The notes under the pieces: generated by a model | Database searches by the model: none | What the model was told of the DNA's origin: nothing | The model's input: the letters and a program-made list of their open reading frames with translations, nothing else | Made by a program: the position numbers and the translations under genes | Assembly: GCF_900091555.1 (NCBI RefSeq) | Contig: NZ_FMCX01000002.1 | Coordinates: forward strand, 682,001-746,000 | DNA from: Micromonospora mirobrigensis | GTDB lineage: Bacteria; Actinomycetota; Actinomycetes; Mycobacteriales; Micromonosporaceae | Length of the DNA: 64,000 nt | Direction of reading: 5' to 3' | Shown: piece after piece, positions 50,639-59,832 of the stretch | Layout: the number at the start of each line of letters is the position of its first letter | Numbering within the stretch: the stretch's first letter is position 1

Positions 50639-51122
50639 GTTCTTCGTACGGCTCACCGCACACGCCCGCCAGCACCCCGAGGCGCGGCTGGACCGGTGGT
50701 GGTCCGAGGCGATGACGACCAAGCAGTTCCGCACCATCACCGCGGACGGGCACGGCCTGTGGAGCGTCGCCCACGCCACGGTGGGGCTCTTCCTGGAGGC
50801 CGACACTGGCACCGAGCCGTTGCGGAGCCGGGTGGTGACCAAGCTCGACCGGTACGCGAAGCTGATCCGCCGCGGCGGCCCGCGCTATCCGGTGCTGTTC
50901 TGGCTGCGCAGCGAGCAACGCGAAGAGCACCTTCACCAACTCCTGCGTGGCCAGCACACCGATGTTCCGGCCGCGACCGCCACCCACGGCACCGACCCGG
51001 CGCACGCCGTCTGGCTTCCGATCGGTGCCACCGGCCGGGTACGCCTCGCCGACCTGCCCAGCGACCACGGGCAGCCCGTGGCGGACAACCCCAACTACGA
51101 CGAAGGCGTCTTCGTGCCCTGA
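50385..51122 (+). pseudogene. Replication-relaxation family protein, C-terminal remnant
   Basis: The frame is open from 50,385 with no good start. Readable parts are RFARDGGGSQPWHWTLGH, LTTNEFFVRLTAHARQHPEARLDRWWSE, LWSVAHATVGLFLEADTGTEPL and KLDRYAKLI, which resemble the replication-relaxation proteins of actinobacterial conjugative elements and plasmids. The N-terminal winged-helix part is missing. An internal GTG at 50,586 could start a 178-residue product, but the family needs more. Confidence 0.6.
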
Positions 51123-51426
51123 CGGGCCCTGGCAGGCCCCGCGTGAATCCTGTCAGCCCAGGTCAGAGGCATGATCGCGATTCCTGACAGGAGCGGTGCT
51201 GTCAGGTCACGAAGCTACGGTGCAGATTCTTCTTTTGCTCGCACCGCCGCCCGTCTGGTCCTCCTCGGATCTGCCCGCGCCCGGCGAATCACCCACAGCC
51301 CACCCTCGGTCGGCTCGTGATCCACGCCCCGCGCCTCTCAGGCAGCTTCCCAAGTCCAGACGCCGCGCCCCGGTGGCACCACCGCACACCCCCATGCATG
51401 CCCACTCCTTCGCAAAGGAGCACCTC
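51123..51426. other. Noncoding spacer with inverted CTGTCAG repeats
   Basis: TCCTGTCAG at 51,148-51,156 and its exact complement CTGACAGGA at 51,184-51,192, with a third copy CTGTCAG at 51,199. This may be an operator or an end-type sequence of the decayed element. No gene is convincing. Confidence 0.4.
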
Positions 51427-51429
51427 GCC

Positions 51430-51933
51430 ATGCCCACATCCGCCCCGCTCACCGACCAAGTCGTCACCGTCTGTTTCGCCCCCGGCGAAGACGCCGACTG
51501 GTTCGCCGCCTCGGAAAAGGTCAACGACCTCCTGCACGCCAACGGCACCCCCGCCCGCCGCTACCACGTCCGCCACCGCCGCTTCATCGGCTGGCTGACC
51601 CGGTTCCTCAGCTACTACCTGCTCGACGCCGCCCGCCGCCTCGGCGCGGTAACCATGGCCGCCGGAGGCCGCAAGAGCCGCCTCGACCTGACCGCCACCA
51701 CGACCAAGGCCGCCCACGCCGCCGCACTGCGCTGGATCGACACGAACCGATGCCCAACTCGGGTTACGTGTTGTTGGTGCCATCCCGATCGGCTGACGAT
51801 TAACCTACCCGGACTGTGCGGGTTCCCGGGCCGCCAACGGGGACCCGCGCGGTACACCGTCGAGGGCTGGCCTGAGATTTGGCCAGCCCTCGATTTTAAA
51901 TCGGATCATCTGGATTCGAACCGACACCCCTGA
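51430..51933 (+). CDS. Hypothetical protein of the decayed element, probably truncated
   Basis: 167 residues from ATG 51430, with AAAGGAG upstream. The first 108 or so (to RWIDTNR) are a coherent, alanine-rich, partly helical protein of unknown function, of a kind common next to replication-relaxation genes. The remaining 60 residues read through a terminator-like hairpin into noncoding sequence, so the true C-terminus was probably lost by a deletion near 51,750. Confidence 0.45.
   Translation: MPTSAPLTDQVVTVCFAPGEDADWFAASEKVNDLLHANGTPARRYHVRHRRFIGWLTRFLSYYLLDAARRLGAVTMAAGGRKSRLDLTATTTKAAHAAALRWIDTNRCPTRVTCCWCHPDRLTINLPGLCGFPGRQRGPARYTVEGWPEIWPALDFKSDHLDSNRHP
51861..51892. terminator. Perfect 12-bp hairpin followed by ATTTTAAA
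   Basis: CGAGGGCTGGCC, an 8-nt loop, and its exact complement, then an A/T-rich run. A rho-independent-type terminator readable in both directions. It lies inside the read-through part of the preceding frame. Confidence 0.75.
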
Positions 51934-52029
51934 TACGTTCCGTAGTGATTACAGACTTGTCGTTGGTTGTCACAGATGGGCGATGATCTGCACCGACATA
52001 ACCAAGCGACAGCCGTCGTTTGTCACTGA

Positions 52030-53070
52030 TTGTCGACCACTGGCTCGGGTTTTCGGGGGATAATGGGGGGGGTCGAGACACAGGGTCCGTCGCGCCGGGG
52101 CCACCGAGACGGGCTCGCCTGGTCCAAGACCGCCGTACGGACGATCCTGATCAACCCCCGCTACACCGGCCGGCAAGTGTGGAACAAACAACGCACCGAC
52201 GAAGTGCTGCTCGACGTCAACGACGTCGCCCTCGGCCACACCCCCGTCATGCGATGGAACCAGCGCGACCGGTGGATCACCTCCAACGAACTGGTCCACG
52301 AACCCCTGATCGCGCAGACAGACTTCGACCGTGTCCAAGAGATGCTCGGCCTACGGGCCCGGACCGCCACCGCCCCAAAGCGGGCGCACCGATCCCGCCA
52401 CCCCTACATCTTCAAGAGCCTGGTCCACTGCGGCATCTGCGGCCGAAAGATGCAAGGCCAACACTCCCACGGCGTCGCCTACTACCGCTGCCGCTACCCC
52501 CAGGAATACGCCCTGGCCAACAAGGTCGACCACCCCCGCAACGTGATCCTGCGGGAAGACGTGCTGATCACACCGTTGGACACCTGGCTCGTCCAAGGCT
52601 TCGGGCCGCTCCAGCGCCGCCACACCATCGCCACGCTCCTCGACCAGGCCCACACCGACATGCCAACCGTGGCCCCGCTCACGAAGGAAGGACCCACCGT
52701 CGCCGAGTGCGACGCGAAACTGGCCCGCTACCGGGCGGCACTCGACGCCGGCGCCGACCCCACCGTCGTCGCCGGCTGGATCGCCGAAACCCAGACCGAC
52801 CGCCAACGCGCCGAGCAACACCAGCACACACGAACCGAGGAGAACACCGACAGCCGGGTCCAGTTCAGCGAGGAACAAATTATTGCCATCGTCGAGGAAC
52901 TCGGAGACCTGACAGGCGCCCTCCGGGACGCCGAGCCGGAACACAAGCTGGAGGTCTACCGCAGCCTCGGGCTACACCTGGCATACGACCCGGACACACA
53001 AACGGTGCGGGCAAGTTTGGATCTTGCCGCGCACCGTTGGGATTCGGTTCGTGTCCGAGGGGGGACTTGA
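52030..53070 (+). pseudogene. Large serine recombinase, N-terminally truncated remnant
   Basis: About 346 residues matching only the downstream parts of large serine integrases: the recombinase domain (LAWSKTAVRTILINPRYTGRQVWN), the zinc ribbon (HCGICGRKM and YYRCRY) and a C-terminal helical region. The catalytic N-terminal resolvase domain with the active Ser is absent. The first possible starts (52,030 or 52,063) give no catalytic domain, so it cannot recombine. The stop lies inside the 3' end of the tRNA-Leu gene, consistent with integration beside that gene. Confidence 0.75.
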
Positions 53071-53135
53071 ACCCCCACGCCCTATACGGGCACTAGCACC
53101 TCAAGCTAGCGCGTCTGCCATTCCGCCACCCGGAC
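53052..53135 (-). tRNA. tRNA-Leu, anticodon GAG
   Basis: An 84-nt class II tRNA on the minus strand. Acceptor stem GTCCGGG pairs with CTCGGAC, followed by discriminator A and no encoded CCA. The anticodon stem-loop GCTAGCTTGAGGTGCTAG has anticodon GAG, a variable arm follows, and the T-arm GGGGGTTCAAGTCCCCC is perfect. A possible promoter -10 (TAAAGT, near 53,215 on the minus strand) lies about 80 nt upstream. Its 3' end overlaps the recombinase remnant by 19 nt. Confidence 0.95.
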
Positions 53136-53235
53136 CTACTCGTCCAGCCTACCCTGTCGGCCGCGGCGGTCTCACACCCCGTCGGCCGGCCTGGCGGGCC
53201 GCACGGGGGACTACTTTACACGGCAGATCTGGATC

Positions 53236-56007
53236 ATGCACATCGCCGTACCGTCACTCGACGGCGGGACCGTTTCCGCAGCTCAGGGCCGTGACGGCAT
53301 CGACCGCCGCGAGTCGTCGAGGCGGCCGGGTGGCGCCCGGACGGCGAGTACCGGCAGCATTACCGACGTGTCCCACCCCTCCCCTCTCGCCGCGACGCAG
53401 CACCAGGCGCTCGCCCTGCGCTCCGCCGGCGATCTCGGTAACGCCCGTCGCCTGCTCGACGACGCCGTCGCCTCGGCCCGACCGACGTACGGCGAGGACC
53501 ACCGGGAGGTGCTGAGCGCCACCCACCTGCTGGCGAGGCTGCACCTGGAGGCCGACGACCCGGCGGCCGCCCGCCGCACGCTGGAGCAGGCGTACGCCGC
53601 CGCGGAACGACGTTGGCCGGCCGCCGACCCGCTGATGCTGGCGCTCTCCTTCGAGCTGGCCTCCGTCGCCGAGGAGCTGGGCAACCGGCACGAGGCGCGC
53701 CGCCACTACACCCGGGTCGCCGCCGTCGGCCCGGAGGTGCTCGGCGCGGACCATCCCGCCGTACGCACCGCCCGGCAGTACCTCGGCGACGCCGCGCCGG
53801 TGCCGCCCCCACCGGCGGTCCCGCCCCAGCCGGCGCCCCCGGCGGAACCACCTCGACCGATCCCACCGGCGGAGTCGACCGCCCTGTCCGGGCCCACGGT
53901 GCAGCTGGCCGACATGTCCCGGCCGCGGTCCGCGCCGCTGCCGCCGGCGCCACCGGTCCCGACGCCCCCGCCGCCGCCGGTACACCCGCAGCAGCAGTCG
54001 CCGTGGGCGCCCCAGACCCCCGCGCCACCGGTCGTCCCCGCGCCACCGGTCGTTCCCGCGCCGCGGACACCCCAAGCCGCGCCGCCACCCGCGCCGCCGG
54101 TCCCCCCAGCTCCCCGGGTCGCGGCTCCCGTGCACGGCACCGGCCCGCACCCGGTACCCGAGCCGGAGCTGGCCACCGCCCTGCCCCCGGCGCCGGTGAT
54201 CAGCGCGCCCCCGGCCCAGCGCAGCGCCGAGCCCTCGACGGCCACGGCATCCCCGGCGCCGCACGCTCCCGCGCCGCAGCTGCCGCCGGCCCCCCGGCAG
54301 CCTTCCGCCGACCCACTCCGCCCGGTCGACGCTCCCCCGCCGACCGTGGCGAACCCGCCGGACGAGCGGCGCTGGGACCGGCCGACGATCCAGGTGCAGC
54401 AGATCACACCGCTGCTCGAGGAGGAGGCCGCCCGCGCCGCGGCAGCGGGCGGCCAGCCGCATCCGGTCGCACCGGGCCCGGGCGGTCAGCCGCATCCGGC
54501 CCCGCCGGGCCCGGGCGGCGCGACCACGGCGGCGGGGCCGGCATCGACGGGTACGTCACCGACGCCGACCAGCGGACCGACGCAGAACCCGGCCCCGGTC
54601 AGCGGGGCACCCGTGACCGAGCGGCCGGTGAGCGGCCCCGGCATGGCCGGGCAGCCCGTCCACCCGGCGGTGGGCGGCCCACCCGTCAGCGGCGTCCCGC
54701 ACAGCGGGCCGCCCGTCGACACGGTCCTCCCGCACGGCGGCCCACCCGCCGGCACCGCCCCGCACGTCGGCGCACCGATCAGCGGGGGCCCGCAGAGCAG
54801 CCCGCCGATCAGCGGGGTCCCGTACAGCGCGCCTCCCGTGCCGGCGCCGCCGGTCAGCGGACCGCCCGGGTCACCCTTCCCGGGGACGTACCCGCGGACG
54901 CCGCCGGTCAGCGCACCGCCGTTCAACGCAGCCCCGGCCAGCGCACCGCCGTTCAGCGCGCCGCCGGTGCCGCCGCCACCGATCAGCGCACCGCCGGCCG
55001 CCGCACCGCCGTGGGGGATGAGCGTGCCGCCGTGGAGCAGCGTGGCGCCGTCGCAGCCGCTCGCCACCCCGACGCCGGACGAGACCGACGACACGGACCC
55101 GGACGACGGCGGGGACCCGGCCGACGACATCCCGGCTGACGGTCTGCCCGTGCCGTACCCGGCCCGGACCACCCCGGACAGCGAGCTCGCACCCCCGCCC
55201 GTCGCCCCACAGCCGCCGGCGTCCTACCCGCACCCACAGCCGGTCGCACCGCCCGCACCGGGCTTCGGACCCTCGGCACCGCAGCCCCAACCGGGTCACC
55301 GACCGCAGGCCGGGCAGCCGGACGGCGGCCACGATCCGGCGACCGGGCGTCCCCGGCCGGCCCAGCCGGGACCGGCGGGTCACCTGACGTCCGACCCGCG
55401 CACGCCGCAGATCGGGCCGGCGCACCAGCCGGCGTACCCCGAGCGGCCCGGCCAGCCGGCCGCGTACACCACACCGCAGGGCTACCCGGCCGACCCGTAC
55501 CTGGCCGCGCCGGGGTACCCGCAGCTTTCGGCGTACCCGCAGGGTGAGCCGGAGCGGGACGGCCGCAACCGGACGGTGGTGGCCGTGGCGGCGGGCGCGG
55601 CGGTGGTCCTGGCGGCCGTGATCGGCGTCGGCGTCGTGGTGCTGGGCCGGGACCCGGCTCCCCCGGCCGCGGCGCCGACCACGGCGACGCCGAAGACCGG
55701 CGGGGCGAGCGCGGCGGCCGGCGCGCCGCCGGGCGACCTGAAGCTGCGCGACGACATCACCACGATCACCCTGACCTGGACCGATCCGACCAAGGGGACC
55801 GTGCCGTTCATGGTGGCCAGCGGCCGGGCCGGGCAACCGCTCAAGGTGACGGCCCCCCTGGACCCGGGGACGACCCGCTACACGGTCAACGGGCTGGGGA
55901 CCAAGGTGGACTACTGCTTCACCGTCCTCGCGGTCTACTCCACCGACTCGTTCGCCACCTCCGGACAGGTCTGCACCCAGCGGGAACGCGGTACGCCCAC
56001 CGGCTGA
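53236..56007 (+). CDS. TPR protein with long proline-rich region, one transmembrane helix and small extracellular domain
   Basis: 923 residues from ATG 53236. GTG 53368 (VSHPSPLAATQHQALALRS) may be the true start, because the recognisable tetratricopeptide repeats begin there. Residues about 50-185 are TPR helices (LATQH to ARQYLGDA). From 190 to 770 the sequence is Pro/Ala/Gly-rich with loose repeats of the type VSGPP/ISAPP. One transmembrane helix follows (VVAVAAGAAVVLAAVIGVGV, about 780-800), then a 110-residue exported domain resembling a fibronectin III fold with two Cys. Function unknown; possibly a scaffold or cell-surface protein. It stands alone upstream of the fibronectin gene. Confidence 0.8.
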   Translation: MHIAVPSLDGGTVSAAQGRDGIDRRESSRRPGGARTASTGSITDVSHPSPLAATQHQALALRSAGDLGNARRLLDDAVASARPTYGEDHREVLSATHLLARLHLEADDPAAARRTLEQAYAAAERRWPAADPLMLALSFELASVAEELGNRHEARRHYTRVAAVGPEVLGADHPAVRTARQYLGDAAPVPPPPAVPPQPAPPAEPPRPIPPAESTALSGPTVQLADMSRPRSAPLPPAPPVPTPPPPPVHPQQQSPWAPQTPAPPVVPAPPVVPAPRTPQAAPPPAPPVPPAPRVAAPVHGTGPHPVPEPELATALPPAPVISAPPAQRSAEPSTATASPAPHAPAPQLPPAPRQPSADPLRPVDAPPPTVANPPDERRWDRPTIQVQQITPLLEEEAARAAAAGGQPHPVAPGPGGQPHPAPPGPGGATTAAGPASTGTSPTPTSGPTQNPAPVSGAPVTERPVSGPGMAGQPVHPAVGGPPVSGVPHSGPPVDTVLPHGGPPAGTAPHVGAPISGGPQSSPPISGVPYSAPPVPAPPVSGPPGSPFPGTYPRTPPVSAPPFNAAPASAPPFSAPPVPPPPISAPPAAAPPWGMSVPPWSSVAPSQPLATPTPDETDDTDPDDGGDPADDIPADGLPVPYPARTTPDSELAPPPVAPQPPASYPHPQPVAPPAPGFGPSAPQPQPGHRPQAGQPDGGHDPATGRPRPAQPGPAGHLTSDPRTPQIGPAHQPAYPERPGQPAAYTTPQGYPADPYLAAPGYPQLSAYPQGEPERDGRNRTVVAVAAGAAVVLAAVIGVGVVVLGRDPAPPAAAPTTATPKTGGASAAAGAPPGDLKLRDDITTITLTWTDPTKGTVPFMVASGRAGQPLKVTAPLDPGTTRYTVNGLGTKVDYCFTVLAVYSTDSFATSGQVCTQRERGTPTG

Positions 56008-56144
56008 TCGTCCACATTGCCACGCTGGGTGCCCAACGGCGGACCGTGCGGGTTCTCTCCACCATCGACCGGACCATATGATGTGCCGGGCTCAGGGGAA
56101 GGTCGGCGGCAGCCGGCACCACGGGACGGGGGAGGCAGCCGGTT

Positions 56145-58793
56145 GTGGCGACCAACGACGAGGCCGTGAGCACCGGCGCGGGGCCGACCCGCCCGCGCAG
56201 ACGGCTGCGGGGCGGCCTGGTCACCGTCGGCACCGTGACCGCCCTGCTGGCGGCCATGGGGTTGACCGTCCTCGGGCTGGGCGCGGCCGACGACGCGGTC
56301 GCCAACTACGACGCCAGCTCGTGGCTGTGGAGCGCGGCGCGCAGCGAGATGGCCCGGGTCAACGGCGTCACCGCCCGGGTCGACACCCGGGTCGAGATCC
56401 CCGGTGCCCGCCGGCACCCGATGCAGGTCACCCAGACCGACCGGATGCTGATCCTGCGCGACCTGAACACCGGCCAGGTCAGCTCCCTCGACCTGGCCAC
56501 CCTCCAGATCATGGCCACCAGCAGCACCACCCCCGGGCTCGGGGTGAACGTGGCACTGCACGAGGACGCCGCCTTCGTCGTCGACTCCGTGCAGGGCATC
56601 GTCCGGCAGCTCGACCCGCGTTCCCTCGCGCCGGTCGGCCAGCCGGTCCGCTACCCGCCGGGCATCACCGGCGGCTCCTTCGACGACGAGGGCAACCTCT
56701 GGGTCGCCGTCCCCAGCGAGGGCACCGTCTCGGCGATCACCCCCGCCGACCTGCCCGACGAGCCCGGCTCCGCGGCCCCGCCGGACGCCGGCCTGAGCCC
56801 CCGGCAGGTCCGCACGTACGACGTCGCCGAGCCCAGCCACGAGCTGGTGGTCTCCACCCTGGAGGAAGGGGTGGCGGTGCTCGACCGCACCTCCTCGGCG
56901 CTGGTGACGGTGCGCGGCGGCCAGACGCGGCGGGCGCCGTTGAAGCTCTCCGGCACCGGCGCCCTGCCGGCGCACACCACCGGACCGGTGGTGCCGGTCA
57001 CGGTCATCGGGCAGCGTCGGGTGCACGTGGTCGCCGAGGACCGCGAGGTGCGGCGGTTCACCGTGCCGGGCACCGGCGAGCGGCTCAGCCCCGCCGTGGC
57101 CTGGGCGGACCGGTTCTACTGCGCCGACGAGGCGAACGGCACCGTCTACTCCTTCGACGCCGGCGGCAAGCTGGTCGACACCATCCCCGGCAAGGGGGTG
57201 ACCGGTCCGCTGGAGCTGGAGGTGCGGGAGAACCACCTGTTCATCAACGCCCCGGATGCGGCCACCGCCCGGGTGGTCGACGACCGCAACCAGGTGCGCG
57301 AGGTCAACAAGTACGCCAACGACGTGCTCGGCGGCGACCCGCCGAAGCAGGCCCCGCCACCCCCGCCGCCGCCGAGAAAGAAGAAGAAGCTGCCGACGGT
57401 GCTCAAGCCGGGCGCCCCGGCCGCGGTGACCGCCGCCGCCGGCAACGCGCAGGCCCGGGTCACCTGGCAACCGGCGGCCGGTAATGGCGCCGACATCATC
57501 CGGTACGTGGTGGAGGGCGCCGGGCAGCGCCACGAGGTCGGCGCCAACCAGCGCGCGGTCGAGATCACCGGCCTGACCAACGGCCAGACCTACACGTTCT
57601 CCGTGTACGCGGTGAACGCCAAGGGCGCAGGTCCGAAGCGGACCAGCAACCCGGTCGTCCCGACCGCGGCGGTCCCCGACCCGCCGGCCTCGGTGACCGC
57701 CCAGGAACGCCCCGACGGCACCGTGCTGGTCAGCTGGCCGGCCGCCAACGGGCAGGGCAACACCATCGCGAAGTACACGGTCACCGCCACGTCGACCGGC
57801 GCTAACGCCCCGGCCGGCGAGTCGACGAAGACCGAGCTGGTGGTGCCCGCGGGCGCGCTGAGGTACGGCACCCAGTACGCGTTCACCGTGGTCGCGGTCA
57901 ACGACAAGGGCGCCGGCTCGGCGGCCTCGCCGATGAGCAACACGGTGGTGCCGTTCACCGCCCCGGCAGCCCCGACCGAACTGCGGGCCGCGACCGTGGC
58001 CGACCAGGCCGGCACCGTGGCGGTGCAGTGGTCACCGGCGGTGGACAACGGCCGGCCGGTGACGAAGTACCTGGTGGACGTCGGCGGGCAGACCAGTGAG
58101 GTGACCGACGTGCAGACCAGCGTCGGCGGCCTCGGCGACGGACAGAACGTCACGGTCAAGGTGACGGCGGTCAACGAGGCCGGGGCCGGCCCGGAGGCGA
58201 CGGCCACCGCCCGCACCGTCGCGCCGCCGCAGGTCACCGTCACCGGGTCGTCGGCCACCACCACCTCGGCCACGGTGTCGGTCACCGTGGACGCCGGCGG
58301 CGGGCAGGCCACCTGCCAGCTCAGCACCACCGGGGCGGCCCCCAAGAGCGGGGACTGCACCGACCTGACCGTGACCGGCCTGACCCCGGGCACCGACTAC
58401 ACGTTCACCGTCACCGCGACGAACGTCGCCGGGCAGGGCACCGCCACCCACGCCCAGACCACCGACCCGATCTACGGGATCGCCACCTGCACCAACGGCA
58501 CCTCCGGGGCCGAGGCGACGTACTGCAACAAGGACGTCTCCGGGCGCAACGGCAACGAGATCTTCTCCGTGCCGCAGCAGGTCAACGCCAAGCAGGTCGG
58601 CTGGGCCAGGCCCGGCACCCGGCTGCGGACGTACTGCAGGAAGCAGGGCGAAGAGGTCTACGCCTACATCTACAACAACGACAAGCGCAGCACCTGGTGG
58701 GTGCAGGTCGACTACTCGGGCCGCAACTACATCCCGTGGGCCTGGCTCAACCTGGAGGGCGGCGACGACATCGCCCTCCTGCCCACCTGCTGA
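56145..58793 (+). CDS. Membrane-anchored fibronectin type III repeat protein with N-terminal beta-propeller-like region
   Basis: 882 residues from GTG 56145 (GGGGGAGG upstream). A transmembrane or signal-anchor helix (residues 25-50) is followed by a region about 60-400 with repeating short beta segments resembling a YVTN/NHL-type propeller, then a Pro8/Lys-rich linker (APPPPPPPPRKKKK), and three to four fibronectin III domains (about 425-780). A Cys-containing C-terminal domain ends at LPTC. It probably acts on the outer side of the membrane. It lies 28 nt upstream of MoxR, and the MoxR-DUF58-transglutaminase genes follow in the same direction, so they may be one operon. Confidence 0.85.
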   Translation: MATNDEAVSTGAGPTRPRRRLRGGLVTVGTVTALLAAMGLTVLGLGAADDAVANYDASSWLWSAARSEMARVNGVTARVDTRVEIPGARRHPMQVTQTDRMLILRDLNTGQVSSLDLATLQIMATSSTTPGLGVNVALHEDAAFVVDSVQGIVRQLDPRSLAPVGQPVRYPPGITGGSFDDEGNLWVAVPSEGTVSAITPADLPDEPGSAAPPDAGLSPRQVRTYDVAEPSHELVVSTLEEGVAVLDRTSSALVTVRGGQTRRAPLKLSGTGALPAHTTGPVVPVTVIGQRRVHVVAEDREVRRFTVPGTGERLSPAVAWADRFYCADEANGTVYSFDAGGKLVDTIPGKGVTGPLELEVRENHLFINAPDAATARVVDDRNQVREVNKYANDVLGGDPPKQAPPPPPPPRKKKKLPTVLKPGAPAAVTAAAGNAQARVTWQPAAGNGADIIRYVVEGAGQRHEVGANQRAVEITGLTNGQTYTFSVYAVNAKGAGPKRTSNPVVPTAAVPDPPASVTAQERPDGTVLVSWPAANGQGNTIAKYTVTATSTGANAPAGESTKTELVVPAGALRYGTQYAFTVVAVNDKGAGSAASPMSNTVVPFTAPAAPTELRAATVADQAGTVAVQWSPAVDNGRPVTKYLVDVGGQTSEVTDVQTSVGGLGDGQNVTVKVTAVNEAGAGPEATATARTVAPPQVTVTGSSATTTSATVSVTVDAGGGQATCQLSTTGAAPKSGDCTDLTVTGLTPGTDYTFTVTATNVAGQGTATHAQTTDPIYGIATCTNGTSGAEATYCNKDVSGRNGNEIFSVPQQVNAKQVGWARPGTRLRTYCRKQGEEVYAYIYNNDKRSTWWVQVDYSGRNYIPWAWLNLEGGDDIALLPTC

Positions 58794-58821
58794 CCCGCCC
58801 GGCGAGGAGCGACTGAGGCAC

Positions 58822-59817
58822 GTGAACCACCCCGAACCGTTGAGCCAGCCGGAGGTGCAGGGCTTCGCCGCCCTCGCCGCCCGGCTGGCCGACAACGTCA
58901 ACGCCGTCGTGCTGGGCAAGCCGCAGGTGGTCCGGCTGGCGTTGACCGCGCTCTTCGCCCAGGGGCACGTGCTGCTGGAGGACGTGCCCGGGGTCGGCAA
59001 GACCACCCTGGCCCGGGCGATCGCGGCCACCGTCAAGGGCGAGTGGCGGCGCATCCAGTTCACCCCGGACCTGCTCCCGTCGGACGTCTCCGGGGTGACC
59101 ATCTTCAACCAGGCCACCCGGGCCTTCGAGTTCCACCCGGGCCCGGTCTTCGCCAACATCGTCATCGCCGACGAGATCAACCGGGCCTCGCCGAAGACCC
59201 AGTCGGCGCTGCTGGAGGTGATGGAGGAACACACCGTCACCGTCGACGGTGTCCGGCACCCGGTGCCGCGGCCGTTCCTGGTGGTCGCCACCCAGAACCC
59301 GGTGGAGATGGACGGCACGTACCGCCTCCCCGAGGCGCAACTCGACCGGTTCCTGGTGAAGCTGTCGGTGGGTTACCCCGACGAGGCCGTCGAGGTGGAG
59401 GTGCTGCGCGGCGCCACGCTGCGCTCCCCCGACTCGTTGCAGGCGGTCACCGACACCGCCACCGTCGGGGAGATGGTCCGGATGGCGCGCCGGGTGCACA
59501 TCGCCGAACCCCTCTACACGTACGCGGTGCGACTGGCCGCGGCCACCCGGGGGCACCCGCAGGTGCGGGTCGGGGTCAGCCCGCGCGGGGTGATCGCGCT
59601 GACCCGGGCGGCGTGCGCGTACGCGCTGATCGACGGGCGGGGCTGGATCATGCCGGAGGACCTGAAGATCCTCGCCGAGCCGGTCTTCGCCCACCGGCTG
59701 CTGCTCACCCCCGACGCCCAGGTCCGCGGCGTCTCCGCCGCCGAGGTGCTCCGCCAGGCGATCGCCTCGGTGCCGGTGCCGCTCCCGTCCGGCCAGGCCA
59801 CGCCGGTGCACGGCTGA
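58822..59817 (+). CDS. MoxR-family AAA+ ATPase
   Basis: 331 residues. Walker A GVGKTTLARAIA (about 58-69), Walker B IVIADEINRASPKTQSALLEVMEE, sensor 1 VVATQNPVEMDGTYRLPEAQLDRF, and the C-terminal lid domain. MoxR proteins act as chaperone-like ATPases, typically encoded with DUF58 and transglutaminase genes, as here. GTG 58822 follows GGCGAGGAGCGACTGAGGCAC. Confidence 0.96.
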   Translation: MNHPEPLSQPEVQGFAALAARLADNVNAVVLGKPQVVRLALTALFAQGHVLLEDVPGVGKTTLARAIAATVKGEWRRIQFTPDLLPSDVSGVTIFNQATRAFEFHPGPVFANIVIADEINRASPKTQSALLEVMEEHTVTVDGVRHPVPRPFLVVATQNPVEMDGTYRLPEAQLDRFLVKLSVGYPDEAVEVEVLRGATLRSPDSLQAVTDTATVGEMVRMARRVHIAEPLYTYAVRLAAATRGHPQVRVGVSPRGVIALTRAACAYALIDGRGWIMPEDLKILAEPVFAHRLLLTPDAQVRGVSAAEVLRQAIASVPVPLPSGQATPVHG

Positions 59818-59832
59818 GGCGGCAGCGCACCA

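Noticed and set aside
51900-51990. Second tRNA on the minus strand (GGTTCGAATCC T-loop-like sequence and a matching GATCATC/GATGATC pair)
   Set aside because: No anticodon stem or D-arm can be formed, and the T stem pairs poorly. At most it is a degenerate tRNA 3' fragment left by an integration event.
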